Positions 19,676 through 29,891 of a stretch of DNA of 64,000 nt are shown piece by piece. Position 1 is the stretch's first letter; every line of letters begins with the position of its first letter. A model generated the notes under the pieces. That model made no database searches, had not been told where the DNA came from, and was given only the letters and a program-made list of their open reading frames with translations. The position numbers and the translations under genes are program-made. Source of the stretch: Flavobacterium sp. (GTDB taxonomy: Bacteria; Bacteroidota; Bacteroidia; Flavobacteriales; Flavobacteriaceae); NCBI GenBank assembly GCA_016714905.1, contig JADKBW010000001.1, positions 1-64,000 of the forward strand. Direction: 5' to 3'.

Positions 19676-20065
19676 ATGAGAATTTTAAGAGTAAAATTTG
19701 CGTTTTTAACTGCTTCATTCATAGGTGTAAGTTGTATAAATTTGAGTGCACAAGAAAGTAATGTGTCACTTAGTCAAGATCCAAAATTTGAGCAGTTATT
19801 GAACGAAAAAAGGAAAATAAATTCCTCTATAACAATAAATGATCGTTATAAGATTCAAATTTACAACGGTGACAGCGAAAGTGCTAAAAAAACGTTGAGC
19901 GAGTTCAGAAAAGAATTCAAGAACTATGACGGAACAATTGTTTTTAGTACTCCCACATACAAAGTTTGGGTTGGAAACTTTAAATCTCGAATTGAATCTG
20001 AAAGAAATTTAACCGAGATCAAAAAAAAATATCCAAATTCTTTCTTGATAAAACCAAATAAATAG
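19676..20065 (+). CDS. Exported SPOR-domain protein
   Basis: A 129-residue protein with a signal peptide (MRILRVKFAFLTASFIGVSC, then INLSAQ). The C-terminal half (YKIQIYNGDSESAKKTLSEF to YKVWVGNFKSRIESERNL) is a SPOR domain, which in known cases binds denuded glycan strands of peptidoglycan. It probably acts in the periplasm at sites of wall remodelling. The ATG at 19676 is chosen because the promoter's -7 box covers the alternative upstream TTG. A Cys lies at the end of the hydrophobic stretch, so lipid anchoring is possible, though SAQ looks like an ordinary cleavage site. It is a single-gene unit between its own promoter and a strong terminator. Confidence 0.85.
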   Translation: MRILRVKFAFLTASFIGVSCINLSAQESNVSLSQDPKFEQLLNEKRKINSSITINDRYKIQIYNGDSESAKKTLSEFRKEFKNYDGTIVFSTPTYKVWVGNFKSRIESERNLTEIKKKYPNSFLIKPNK

Positions 20066-20070
20066 TAAAT

Positions 20071-20100
20071 AAAAAAAGCCTTCAATTGAAGGCTTTTTTT
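20071..20100. terminator. Bidirectional terminator between SPOR gene and infB
   Basis: GCCTTC and GAAGGC pair around AATT, with seven A before and seven T after, so the hairpin has a T-run on both strands. It lies between two convergent genes, 5 bases past the SPOR stop and 5 bases past the infB stop. Confidence 0.92.
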
Positions 20101-20105
20101 ATTTA

Positions 20106-22850
20106 CTATTTTAATTTCTTTTTGACAGCAACTTCTTGGAAAGCTTCAATGATATCATTTTGTTCGATGTCATTATAGTTTTTGATTTGTATACCACAAT
20201 CATATCCTTTAGAAACTTCTTTTACATCGTCTTTAAATCGTTTCAGAGCAATCAATTCACCGGTAAAAACAACTACACCTTCACGAATAATACGTATTTT
20301 GGAATTTCGATTTATCTTACCATCGGTTACCATACAACCTGCAATTGAACCAACTTTAGAGATTTTGAAAATTTCTCTAATCTCGGCTGTACCTGTAATT
20401 TCTTCTTTCATTTCTGGAGACAACATACCTTCCATCGCATCTTTCAAGTCATCAATCGCATCGTATATGATTGAATAATTTCGGATATCAATTTCTTCTT
20501 TATCTGCTAATTGTCGAGCGTTACCAGCTGGGCGAACATTAAATCCTATAATAATTGCATCCGAAGCTGACGCTAACATTACGTCAGTTTCAGTAATCGC
20601 ACCCACACCTTTATGAATAATATTGATTTGAATTTCTTCAGTTGATAATTTAGAGAAGGAATCTGATAACGCTTCTACTGAACCATCCACGTCTCCTTTT
20701 AATATGATATTCAACTCCTTAAATTGGCCCAAAGCAATACGTCTTCCAATCTCTGCCAATGTAATATGTCTTTGTGTTCGAACCGATTGTTCCCGCATCA
20801 ATTGCGTACGTTTCGCAGCAATCGCTTTTGCTTCTCTCTCGTCTTCAAAAACATTAAACTTATCACCCGCAGTAGCAGCTCCGTCTAAACCTAAAACAGA
20901 AACAGGGGTCGAAGGTCCAGCCTCCTTAACTATATGACCACGTTCATCATGCATTGCTTTAATTTTGCCATGATGTTTACCTGCTAGCATATAATCCCCT
21001 ACTTTTAAAGTTCCGTTTTGAACTAAAATCGTCGAAACATATCCTTTTCCTTTATCTAAGAACGCTTCCACCACAGTTCCTGAAGCTAACTTATTCGGAT
21101 TTGATTTCAAATCCAATATCTCCGCTTCCAAGAGTACTTTTTCTAATAATTCCTTGACACCAGTTCCCGCTTTTGCTGAAATATCATGTGACTGGATTTT
21201 TCCACCCCAATCTTCAACTAACAAGTTCATTCCAGCTAATCTCTCTTTTATTTTCTCAACGTTTGCATTTGGTTTATCAATCTTGTTGATTGCAAAAATG
21301 ATAGGAACATTAGCAGCTTGCGCGTGACTAATTGCTTCCTTTGTTTGAGGCATAATATCATCGTCAGCAGCAATTACAATAATTGCGATATCTGTTACTT
21401 GCGCTCCACGAGCACGCATCGCAGTAAAAGCTTCGTGTCCGGGTGTATCTAAAAACGCAATCTTTTGACCATTATCCAACGTTACTCCGTAAGCTCCGAT
21501 GTGCTGTGTAATTCCTCCAGACTCCCCAGCAATCACATTCTCTTTACGAATATAATCTAGAAGTGAGGTTTTACCGTGGTCAACGTGACCCATGACCGTT
21601 ACAATTGGCGCTCGAGTTAAGAGATCTTCTTCTCGATCCTCCTCAATTTGAAGCGCATCCTCTAATTCTGTAGTAATAAATTCAACTTCATAGCCGAATT
21701 CGTCAGCAACAATACTTAATGTCTCTGCATCAAGACGCTGATTCATCGTTACCATGATTCCAAGCGACATACATGTTCCTATTACTTTGGTAATTGGCAC
21801 ATCCATCATGGTAGCAATTTCACCTACAGTTACAAATTCGGTAACTTTGATGGTTTTGCTTCCTTCCTCAATCGCTCTTTGTTCATCATCTGATTTTTGA
21901 CGGTGCGTTTCACGTTTATCACGTCTATACTTGGCTGCTTTAGATTTTCCGCCTTTTCCTTGAAGTTTCTCTAGCGTTTCTCTAATTTGATTCTTAACTT
22001 CTTCCTCGGTTGGTTCGACTTTAGCAATTATTGCTGGTCGATTCCCTTTTACGAATCCTGGTTTGGCACTTCTATTTGCGGCATTCCCACCTGTATTTGG
22101 AGAAATTCTATTTGGATTTGAACCTGCAGTCCCGTCCCCTGGTGCTCTAGTCTCTCCAGGTTTTGGTGGAATTCGTTTTCTTTTGTTTTTATTGTTGTTA
22201 GCGCTAGATGCTGCTCCTGGTTTATTAGGAGTTATCTTTGGGTCTTCTTTTTTCTTTTTAGGCTTATCAAACTGCGACAAATCGATGGTCTGTCCAGTTA
22301 AAGTTGCTCCTGATAATTTTTGATACTGTGTAGTAATGGATTCGTCAACTGGAGTCTCCGTTGCATTCTCACTTTCATTAACAATTGGTTTCGTTGCAGT
22401 TTCTTCTGTTGTTTCCTTGGTTTCAACTGTTTTCTCAACTTCTAATTTTGGAGATACAACTTCTTTGGTTTTCGGTGCTGGTTTTGTAGGAGTCAAGTCG
22501 ATAGTGCCAACCTGTTTTGGACCAAAGACAACAGCTTTCGCTTTAATTACCTCTAATCGGTGACGTTCTTCATCCAACTTGCGCTTGTCTTCGACCTCTT
22601 TTTCTCTTTCTAAACGCAACGCCTCTTTTTCTTTTCTTTTTTCTTCGCCAACTTCTTTAGAAGCTTCTTTATTGCCTTTATCGCCTGCAAATTGGTCTTG
22701 AAGAATACCATATTCATTATCAGAAATTTTAGCATTTGGATTTGCGTCAATAACAATTCCCTTATCCTTTAGATAATCTACTGCTCTTTCTAACGAAATA
22801 TTAAATTCCCTTAAAACCTTATTAATTCTTATTACTCTTTCTTCAGACAT
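20106..22850 (-). CDS. infB: Translation initiation factor IF-2
   Basis: IF-2 is the GTPase that brings initiator tRNA to the 30S subunit and promotes subunit joining. The 914-residue protein has the G-domain motifs GHVDHGKTSLLD (about 420), DTPGHEAFTAMRARG (about 467) and NKIDK (about 522). Before it lies a long, charged N-terminal region rich in Lys, Glu, Pro and Thr (about residues 50-330). Domains II-IV follow, ending GIQIKNYNDIEQNDIIEAF. It is the third gene of rimP-nusA-infB, 41 bases after nusA, an order conserved across bacteria. Confidence 0.98.
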   Translation of the reverse strand: MSEERVIRINKVLREFNISLERAVDYLKDKGIVIDANPNAKISDNEYGILQDQFAGDKGNKEASKEVGEEKRKEKEALRLEREKEVEDKRKLDEERHRLEVIKAKAVVFGPKQVGTIDLTPTKPAPKTKEVVSPKLEVEKTVETKETTEETATKPIVNESENATETPVDESITTQYQKLSGATLTGQTIDLSQFDKPKKKKEDPKITPNKPGAASSANNNKNKRKRIPPKPGETRAPGDGTAGSNPNRISPNTGGNAANRSAKPGFVKGNRPAIIAKVEPTEEEVKNQIRETLEKLQGKGGKSKAAKYRRDKRETHRQKSDDEQRAIEEGSKTIKVTEFVTVGEIATMMDVPITKVIGTCMSLGIMVTMNQRLDAETLSIVADEFGYEVEFITTELEDALQIEEDREEDLLTRAPIVTVMGHVDHGKTSLLDYIRKENVIAGESGGITQHIGAYGVTLDNGQKIAFLDTPGHEAFTAMRARGAQVTDIAIIVIAADDDIMPQTKEAISHAQAANVPIIFAINKIDKPNANVEKIKERLAGMNLLVEDWGGKIQSHDISAKAGTGVKELLEKVLLEAEILDLKSNPNKLASGTVVEAFLDKGKGYVSTILVQNGTLKVGDYMLAGKHHGKIKAMHDERGHIVKEAGPSTPVSVLGLDGAATAGDKFNVFEDEREAKAIAAKRTQLMREQSVRTQRHITLAEIGRRIALGQFKELNIILKGDVDGSVEALSDSFSKLSTEEIQINIIHKGVGAITETDVMLASASDAIIIGFNVRPAGNARQLADKEEIDIRNYSIIYDAIDDLKDAMEGMLSPEMKEEITGTAEIREIFKISKVGSIAGCMVTDGKINRNSKIRIIREGVVVFTGELIALKRFKDDVKEVSKGYDCGIQIKNYNDIEQNDIIEAFQEVAVKKKLK

Positions 22851-22891
22851 AAAACCTTTTTATTTGTGCTTTTAATTGTGTTGTGCGTTAT

Positions 22892-24136
22892 TTATGTGTT
22901 GAATTCCTCCTTTAAAATACGCATTACATCTAATATCGTTTCTTCTTCAAGATCGGTTCTGCGCACCAAATCATCTACATCTTGTTTCAGAATACTTCTC
23001 GCTGTATCTAAACCAATTTTTGCAAATTCATCGATAATCCACCCGTCGATTTCGTCTGAAAATTCGGTTAATTCAACGTCGTCTTCTTCTTCAGCAACAT
23101 TCCCTTCGCGAATTACGTCTAATTCATAACCTGTTAAAAGTCCTGCTAATTTAATATTGTGACCACCACGACCAATTGCCTTTGAAACCTCTTCTAATTT
23201 CAAGAATACTTCAGCTCTTTTTGTCTCCTCATTAATTTTTATCGACGAAACTTTCGCCGGACTTAACGCTCTAGTAATGTACAACTGGATATTAGTTGTG
23301 TAATTTATCACGTCTATATTTTCATTACCTAATTCCCTAACGATTCCATGGATTCTTGACCCTTTCATTCCAACACAAGCGCCCACCGGGTCTATTCTAT
23401 CATCATAAGAATCAACTGCGACTTTTGCCTTTTCGCCAGGAATACGAACCACTTTCTTAACCATAATCAAACCATCGAAAACTTCTGGAATTTCTTGTTC
23501 AAATAATTTTTCCAAAAACTTCTCAGAAGTTCTCGACATAATAATTTGAGGTTTATTCCCTTTTAACTCTACATTTTCAATAATTCCACGAACATTATCG
23601 CCCTTTCTAAAAAAATCTGATGGAATTTGCTTTTCTTTTGGAAGTACAATTTCATTCCCTTCATCGTCAATCAAAATTACTACTCTTGGTCGAACATGGT
23701 GTACTTCAGCGGTATAAATTTCACCTATTAAATCTTTAAATTGTTTGTATAGGTTGGTATTGTCATGCTCATGAATCTTTGAAATTAAATTCTGACGCAA
23801 AGCGAGAATAGCCCTTCTCCCTAAATCAATTAATTTTACTTCTTCCGAAACTTCTTCACCAATTTCAAAATCTGGTTCGATTTTTCTTGCTTCGGTCAAC
23901 GTTATTTCTTCATTTTCAAGATCCAAATCGTCATCGGCAACGATAACTCGTCTTCTCCAAATTTCCATATCTCCTTTATCTGGATTGATGATTATGTCAA
24001 AATTATCATCTGATCCAAACTTTTTCTTCAATGCATTTCTAAACACATCTTCTAAAATCGCCATAAGCGTTACACGATCAATGAGTTTGTCATCTTTAAA
24101 CTCTGAAAATGAATCGATTAATGCTAAATTTTCCAT
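22892..24136 (-). CDS. nusA: Transcription termination/antitermination factor NusA
   Basis: NusA binds RNA polymerase and modulates pausing, termination and antitermination. The 414-residue protein has the N-terminal RNAP-binding domain (about 1-125), an S1 domain (about 135-200) and two KH domains (about 230-345), with DPVGACVGMKGSRI and EVSKAIGRGGHNIKLA as their GxxG loops. The C-terminal acidic repeats found in E. coli are absent, as in other Bacteroidota. It starts 13 bases after the rimP stop. NusA could act on the terminator-like hairpin in the leader of its own operon. Confidence 0.97.
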   Translation of the reverse strand: MENLALIDSFSEFKDDKLIDRVTLMAILEDVFRNALKKKFGSDDNFDIIINPDKGDMEIWRRRVIVADDDLDLENEEITLTEARKIEPDFEIGEEVSEEVKLIDLGRRAILALRQNLISKIHEHDNTNLYKQFKDLIGEIYTAEVHHVRPRVVILIDDEGNEIVLPKEKQIPSDFFRKGDNVRGIIENVELKGNKPQIIMSRTSEKFLEKLFEQEIPEVFDGLIMVKKVVRIPGEKAKVAVDSYDDRIDPVGACVGMKGSRIHGIVRELGNENIDVINYTTNIQLYITRALSPAKVSSIKINEETKRAEVFLKLEEVSKAIGRGGHNIKLAGLLTGYELDVIREGNVAEEEDDVELTEFSDEIDGWIIDEFAKIGLDTARSILKQDVDDLVRRTDLEEETILDVMRILKEEFNT

Positions 24137-24149
24137 GCCAACTTTTTAA

Positions 24150-24614
24150 TTAAAATGTTACTGTAACAATTGCTTCTTTTATGTCGGAATAAGGTATTTC
24201 TTGTTTTTTTTGAACAGTTTCCTTTCCTTTTCCTATTTTCTTTGGTTCTCTAGCTTCCCATGCTAAAGTTATGAAATTATCATTAGCGTCAACCAATTGG
24301 GCTTCGATTGTTTCGTTAGCTAATTTTACTATTAATGTTCTTCCTATGTTTTTGATATATTGTCTAACTAATTTTAGTGGAGAACCTACGCCGACAGACG
24401 CTACTTCGAGCGAAAAATCCTGCTCTTCACGATCTAAATTGTTTTCAATTGCTCTACTGATATCAATGCAGTCTTGCAATTGAACACCTGTATCCCCATC
24501 TAAAGTTACAATAATCTTAAAAGCATCCGTGATTGTCAGATCAATTAAAAAAATGGAAGGCTTTTCTTGAATGCCTTCTGCCAATAATTGAAATACTTTT
24601 TCTCTAAATGCCAT
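24150..24614 (-). CDS. rimP: Ribosome maturation factor RimP
   Basis: RimP helps the 30S subunit mature. The 154-residue protein has the family's first-domain pattern (QDCIDISRAIENNLDREEQDFSLEVASVGVG) and the basic, beta-rich C-terminal Sm-like domain (FITLAWEAREPKKIGKG, then EIPYSDIKEAIVTVTF). Length is normal. It is the first gene of rimP-nusA-infB. Its ATG lies about 9 bases downstream of a terminator-like hairpin and T-run, so its expression may depend on read-through. Confidence 0.95.
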   Translation of the reverse strand: MAFREKVFQLLAEGIQEKPSIFLIDLTITDAFKIIVTLDGDTGVQLQDCIDISRAIENNLDREEQDFSLEVASVGVGSPLKLVRQYIKNIGRTLIVKLANETIEAQLVDANDNFITLAWEAREPKKIGKGKETVQKKQEIPYSDIKEAIVTVTF

Positions 24615-24623
24615 GTTTTTTAT

Positions 24624-24649
24624 AAAAAGAGGGAAGCACTGCTTCCCTC
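24624..24649 (-). promoter_or_regulatory. Terminator-like attenuator in the rimP-nusA-infB leader
   Basis: GAGGGAAG (24629-24636) and CTTCCCTC (24642-24649) pair around a five-base loop. On the minus strand TTTTT follows at once, and the rimP ATG comes 9 bases later. The hairpin is inside the leader transcribed from the promoter at 24678-24705, so it is an attenuator rather than the end of another gene. The minus strand also has an ATG inside this region opening a 15-codon frame that overlaps the rimP start. Confidence 0.6.
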
Positions 24650-24677
24650 ATTATTTAGTTTTTAATAAATAACCGTG

Positions 24678-24705
24678 CAAATATAGTGTTTTTTTATAAT
24701 TCAAA
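24678..24705 (-). promoter_or_regulatory. Promoter of rimP-nusA-infB
   Basis: On the minus strand TTTG (24705-24702) is followed after 16 bases by TATATTTG (24685-24678). The predicted start near 24672 leaves a leader of about 60 bases that includes the hairpin at 24629-24649. Confidence 0.55.
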
Positions 24706-24789
24706 AATCATTGTTAGTTGTAAAAAAAAATATTACTTTTATTGCATCATTTTTTAACAACCATTTTAAAAATTTCTTACCTCTAAATT

Positions 24790-25614
24790 ATGAAAAGAAT
24801 TTTAGTCCCTACAGACTTTTCCGTACATGCTGAATATGCCTTACGAGTTGCAGCACAAATTGCCAGAAAAAACGACAGCGAAATTATATTGTTACATATG
24901 TTAGAGTTACCTCATCAAGCAGGTGACGCTATGGGAAGTGGACATCAAATCCCAGAAATCATGTTCTATAAAGATAAAGCAATTAGCAATCTAGAAGACT
25001 TAATGGATGTTGATTATTTAGAAGGTTTAAATGTTTCGGAGATTATTCAATTCGAAAAAGCCTTTGATGGTATATTAACTGTTAGCAAGAAAAACAATGT
25101 TGATTTGATTGTTATGGGATCTCATGGTACGACTGGGTTCCAAGAAATGCTCATTGGCTCTAACACTGAAAAAGTGGTGCGCTTTTCTGAAGTTCCTGTC
25201 TTAGTGATAAAAAATGATGTGAAGGATTTCAAGGCTAATAATTTTGTTTTTGCTTCCGATTTCTCCGATGAAATAAAAAAACCATTTGAGCACTTGGTGG
25301 GTTTTGCTAAATCTTTTGACGCTAATTTAAGCTTGGTAATGATTAATACTCCAAATAGTTTCAAACCAACACATGTGGCAGAAAAAATCATGAATGATTT
25401 TATTAGAGAATTTAACTACCCTAAATATTCTTTACATATATACAACGATGTAAATGTTGAAAAGGGAATTCTAAACTTTTCAAATGCGGTCAATGCAGAT
25501 TTAATTGGTATGTGTACTCATGGAAGAACTGGGTTTGCGCACTTCTTTAATGGCAGCATTAGTGAAGATCTAGTAAACCATGCCGTTAGACCCGTAATTA
25601 CTTTTAAAATATAA
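24790..25614 (+). CDS. Tandem universal stress protein
   Basis: Two UspA domains are joined in 274 residues (about 1-145 and 150-274). The first starts MKRILVPTDFSVHAEYALR and has GSHGTTGFQEMLIGSNTEKV. The second has CTHGRTGFAHFFNGSISEDL. Both therefore keep the G-x2-G-x(8-9)-G-S/N ATP-binding pattern. Such proteins act in the cytoplasm during stress or growth arrest; the precise role is unknown. The gene is divergent from rimP and stands alone before a strong terminator. A near-match -7 box (TACTTTTA) lies upstream at about 24735. Confidence 0.9.
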   Translation: MKRILVPTDFSVHAEYALRVAAQIARKNDSEIILLHMLELPHQAGDAMGSGHQIPEIMFYKDKAISNLEDLMDVDYLEGLNVSEIIQFEKAFDGILTVSKKNNVDLIVMGSHGTTGFQEMLIGSNTEKVVRFSEVPVLVIKNDVKDFKANNFVFASDFSDEIKKPFEHLVGFAKSFDANLSLVMINTPNSFKPTHVAEKIMNDFIREFNYPKYSLHIYNDVNVEKGILNFSNAVNADLIGMCTHGRTGFAHFFNGSISEDLVNHAVRPVITFKI

Positions 25615-25636
25615 AAACAAGAGAATTATAACAATA

Positions 25637-25667
25637 AAAAAACTCCTCAATTTCTTGAGGAGTTTTT
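25637..25667. terminator. Bidirectional terminator between usp gene and tRNA-Gln
   Basis: AACTCCTCAA (25641-25650) and TTGAGGAGTT (25655-25664) form a ten-pair stem with loop TTTC. A-rich sequence lies on the left and TTTTTT on the right, so it serves the plus-strand usp gene and the minus-strand tRNA gene. Confidence 0.9.
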
Positions 25668-25669
25668 TG

Positions 25670-25740
25670 TTGGTCTACAAGGACTCGAACCTTGAAAGAC
25701 TGCACCAAAAACAGTTGTGTTACCATTACACCATAGACCA
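25670..25740 (-). tRNA. tRNA-Gln (UUG)
   Basis: Read on the minus strand, TGGTCTA and TAGACCA form a seven-pair acceptor stem. The anticodon stem ACTGT/GCAGT closes loop TTTTGGT with anticodon TTG. The T-arm carries GGTTCGAGTCC, and the D-loop has TAATGGTAA. The CCA end is not encoded (A, then CAAAAAA follows). The tRNA has its own promoter upstream and terminator downstream. Confidence 0.95.
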
Positions 25741-25763
25741 ATTCCATTGCCGTAAAGCGAGTG

Positions 25764-25793
25764 CAAATTTAATATAAATTTTATTTTTCGCAA
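25764..25793 (-). promoter_or_regulatory. Promoter of tRNA-Gln
   Basis: On the minus strand TTG (25793-25791), a 19-base spacer and TAAATTTG (25771-25764) match the Bacteroidota consensus, 23 bases before the tRNA 5' end. The rest of 25794-25974 is AT-rich leader with no gene that I can see. Confidence 0.6.
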
Positions 25794-25974
25794 CTATTTA
25801 TGGATTTTTTATTAAAAAAAATGAAAACGATTTGTTATTCTTTTTTTTGAGTTCAAATTACAATCTATATTATCGCATTTTGAGAACAGAAAAACCGTAG
25901 AATTTTTTGTTAATACTCATCGCTTTATATAAAAAAATAGTTTCTTTGTAGCACTTAAAAATACTCCAACATAC

Positions 25975-28900
25975 ATGATGACATTTAATTACAATAAATG
26001 GAATAATTTATTAGGCTGGTTGGCTTTTGCCATCGCATTGGCAACTTATACGCTTACTGTCGAGCCCACGATGAGTTTCTGGGATTGCGGCGAATATATT
26101 GCAACTGCTGCCAAACTAGAAGTTGGACACCCGCCTGGAGCTCCGCTATATCAAATGATGGGCGCTTTTTTTGCGATGTTTGCCAACGAAGCAAAAAATG
26201 TAGCTTTAATGGTTAATATGATGTCTGTTTTTTCAAGTGCCTTTACCATTTTATTCCTCTTTTGGTCATCTACGATTGTACTCAGAAAATTAATTTCTCG
26301 ATTTTCAGAACTCAATACTTCTAATTCAATAGTAATATTAGGAAGTTCTCTTGTAGGAGCATTAGCTTTTACTTTTTCCGACAGTTTTTGGTATAATGCT
26401 GTAGAAGCGGAAGTATATGCCATGGCGACCCTTTTTATTTCATTGCTTTTTTGGCTAGGCTTACGCTGGGAGCAGGATATGCAAACAGCTAGAGGGAACA
26501 AATGGTTATTAATCATTAGTCTCGTAATCGGATTGTCTTTCGGAGTTCACTTTATGGCGCTACTCACTATCCCTTCTATTGGATTATTGTATTATTTTAA
26601 ACAATACAAGACCACCACTGTTAAAAACTTCTTGATTGCCAATGTGACCGTAGTTGCAATTTTTCTTTTTATTTATAAATCACTTTTGCCCTGGACTATG
26701 GCCTTCTTTGGAAAAACAGAGATTTTTATGGTAAATAACTTTGGGCTGCCTTTTAATTCAGGAACCATTTTTGTCGCATTGCTTCTTATCACTTTCTTTT
26801 TCTTCGGTCTTAAATACACGCGAGAAAAAGGGCTTGTTTTTTACAATACTATAATACTTTGTGTCCTTTTTATTTTAATTGGTTTCTCTACTTGGATGAT
26901 GTTGCCAATTCGAGCCAACGCTAATACCGTTATCAACGAGAATAAGCCTTCGGATGCGGCTGAAGTATTAGCTTACTACAATCGTGAACAGTACGGAATC
27001 AACCCACTATTCTATGGCCCTCAATATACTGATACTTTTGTTGGTTTAGATGAGGACAATCCATATCTAGACAAAGCTCCTAATTACGAACGTGATTATA
27101 AGACAGGAAAATACATCATTACCAATAATTATAAAAATGCGGAACAAAATAGCGATAACAATCAAAAAGCGATTCTTCCTAGAATGTGGAGCACCGAACA
27201 TGTGGAAAACTATATCAATTTTAGTCATGTTCCTGAATTCAAAATAAAACCGGAATATTCTGAAGAAAAAGAACTAGTTGACGTCATTGCAGAATTCCGA
27301 AATGCATATGCTAAAGAGGACATTGACAATGAAGGTTATATTTCTTTCTTAAAAAGTTATGGCGACTACCTAATCATCGAAAAGCCTTCCACTTGGGATA
27401 ACTTAAGCTTTATGTTCGAATACCAATTCGGCTATATGTACTGGAGATATTTGATGTGGAATTTCACGGGCAGACAAAATGATATCCAAGGCAAATACGA
27501 CAATCTCGACGGGAACTGGTTAAGCGGCATCTCATTTATAGATGAACTGCATTTAGGTTCGCAGGAAAATCTACCCACTGATGTTCTAAACAATAAAGGA
27601 AGAAATATGTACTTCTTTATTCCATTTATCCTTGGAATAATTGGGTTACTGTTTCATGCAAACAAAGACCTCAAGAGCTTTTATGTATTGTTAGCGCTTT
27701 TCTTATTTACGGGAATCGCCTTAAAATTTACCTGAACGAAAGACCTTTTGAACCAAGAGAACGAGATTACGCATTAGTCGGATCATTTTATGTTTTTGCA
27801 ATTTGGATTGGTTTTGGAGTTTACGCTATTTACGATACAGTAAAGAACTACCTCCAACCTAAATTGGCAGATCCAATAATAATAGTAATTAGTATTGCTA
27901 TTGCGCCCGTCTTGATGGCTTCTCAGAATTGGGATGATCATGATCGTTCTAATAAATATACCGCAATTGCAATGGCAAAGGCGTATCTAAACTCCTGCGA
28001 ACCCAACGCGATCTTATTTACAATTGGAGATAATGACACTTTCCCATTGTGGTACGCCCAAGAAATTGAAAATATCAGAACCGACATAAAGATTGTCAAC
28101 ACGAGTCTTTTTATGACCGATTGGTATATTGATCAAATGAAAATGAAGACCAACAAAGCAGAGGGTTTGCCAATTTCGTTTACGCACGACCAATATGTTG
28201 GAGATAAGTTAGATTATGCCATACATAACCCAAAAACCGAAAATCGATGGAATCTTAAAGACTTCATTAATTTTATCGCAAGCGACGACTCGCGAACAAT
28301 TATTGAAATGGACAATGGTCAAAAAATTCATTTTTATCCAACTAATAAAGTTCGAATTCCAATCGACAAAAATGTAATCATTCAAAATCGGGTGGTCAAT
28401 CCAGCGCAGAACGACTCCATTGTCCCATATATTGACATTGAAATAAAAGGACAAGCTTTGTATAAAAACAGATTGATGATGTTGGATGTTCTTGCGAATA
28501 ACAATTGGAAGCGACCAATCTATTTCACTGGCGGAAGCTTCGGAGACGATGATTATTTATGGATGAAAGACTATCTTCAATTGGATGGAATGGTTTATAA
28601 ACTGATTCCTATTCGAACTGCCATTCCTAAAGATGGAAGTCCACTCGATATGGGTCAAATTGATAGTGATAAAATGTACAATATTGTAATGAAATGGGAT
28701 TGGGGCAATGGAGAATTGAGCACGATTTACCATGATCCTGAAACCCGTAAAAATAGTATTTCATACAGAACTAATTTAGCGCGATTAATGGAACAATTAA
28801 TCAACGAAGGCAAATTAGATAAAGCTAAAAAAGTAATTGATTTAGCTATGACGAAAATGCCAGTTGATTATTATGGCTACTATTCTTTGATTGATCCGTT

Positions 28901-29177
28901 TGCAGGAGGATATTATGAAATTGGAGAAAAAGAAAAAGCACGTCAATTGCTAGAAAAACTAATGACTAAATACAAAGAGAATCTCACTTTTTATCACGGT
29001 TTGCGAGCTTCAGAACAAAGTAATTTAGTGATTGATATTATTACAGACATCGAGCGCTATAGAGGCTTGCTAGAGGTAATGAAAGATCGAGGAGACATGG
29101 AATTCTATAACAAGAACAAACCTGTTTTTAATTCCTATAATAAAATGTTTGAACGTTTTGGAAGAGACAACGAGTAA
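25975..29177 (+). CDS. DUF2723 (TMEM260-like) membrane glycosyltransferase (frame-broken)
   Basis: The N-terminal half has about ten membrane helices and the DUF2723 signature PTMSFWDCGEYIATAAKL, then GHPPGAPLYQMMG. The motif YLNERPFEPRERDYA lies near residue 585. The C-terminal part is soluble, with helical TPR-like repeats after residue 930. Human TMEM260 of the same family is a protein O-mannosyltransferase that uses dolichyl-phosphate mannose, so a protein or glycan mannosylation role at the inner membrane is plausible but not shown. One A is missing from the A-run near 27725. Restoring it gives 3204 bases and 1067 residues, and the two pieces join with no gap. A polysaccharide deacetylase gene follows after a terminator. 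Translation can start at either of two adjacent ATGs (25975, 25978). Confidence 0.88.
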
Positions 29178-29211
29178 TTCAATTAATAATTAATGATGAA
29201 TAATTAATAAC

Positions 29212-29242
29212 AAAAAAGTAGTGCTTGAAGTGCTACTTTTTT
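29212..29242. terminator. Terminator after the DUF2723 gene
   Basis: AAAAAAGTAG (29212-29221) pairs with CTACTTTTTT (29233-29242) around an 11-base loop, ending in a T-run. It lies 35 bases past the stop of the DUF2723 gene and just before the deacetylase gene. Confidence 0.75.
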
Positions 29243-29255
29243 GTTTTAGAAAAGC

Positions 29256-29891
29256 ATGTGGTATTGGATTAAAACAAATCGACTCATCAAGCTCATTTTC
29301 TCAAATTATGTTTGGGACATTCCTACCGTGGAGAAAAAAGTTTACTTGACTTTTGATGATGGTCCCACGCCTGAAATTACCGCTTGGGTTTTGAATCAAT
29401 TGAAAGAATTTAATGCTAAAGCTACTTTTTTTTGTATCGGAGAAAATATTCAAAAGTATCCTGAAATCTTCGACTCAATCTTAACTAACGGTCACACAAT
29501 TGGCAACCACACTTTCAACCATTACAACGGCTGGAAAACAAAAACGCAAGACTACATCGAAAACACCATTTTATGTGAATCTGTAATTCAAAAATCGAAA
29601 GCTAACTCCGCGATGCTATTTCGTCCACCGTACGGAAAAATTAAACGCTTGCAAGCAAAAATCCTTTTAGAAAGAGGATATAAGATTATAATGTGGGATG
29701 TGTTAAGCGCTGATTTTGATCATCAAATATCTCCCGAAAATTGCCTAAAAAATGTGATTAAGAACACACAATCAGGCAGTATCATTGTCTTTCATGACAG
29801 TACTAAAAGCTTTAAAAATTTAGCGTATACATTGCCTAAATTCTTAGCCTTCTTACAGCAAAACAATTATGTTTGTGAAGTGATTGTCTAG
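29256..29891 (+). CDS. NodB-type polysaccharide deacetylase
   Basis: The 211-residue protein carries all five NodB-homology motifs: TFDDGP (about 30-36), HTFNH metal ligands (about 87-91), RPPYG, WDVLSADFDH and VFHDS. It hydrolyses N- or O-acetyl groups from a glycan; the substrate (peptidoglycan or surface polysaccharide) cannot be told. The N-terminus has no clear signal peptide, only a moderately hydrophobic stretch (RLIKLIFSNYVW). Its stop overlaps the stop of the convergent thioredoxin-like gene by four bases. Confidence 0.92.
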   Translation: MWYWIKTNRLIKLIFSNYVWDIPTVEKKVYLTFDDGPTPEITAWVLNQLKEFNAKATFFCIGENIQKYPEIFDSILTNGHTIGNHTFNHYNGWKTKTQDYIENTILCESVIQKSKANSAMLFRPPYGKIKRLQAKILLERGYKIIMWDVLSADFDHQISPENCLKNVIKNTQSGSIIVFHDSTKSFKNLAYTLPKFLAFLQQNNYVCEVIV

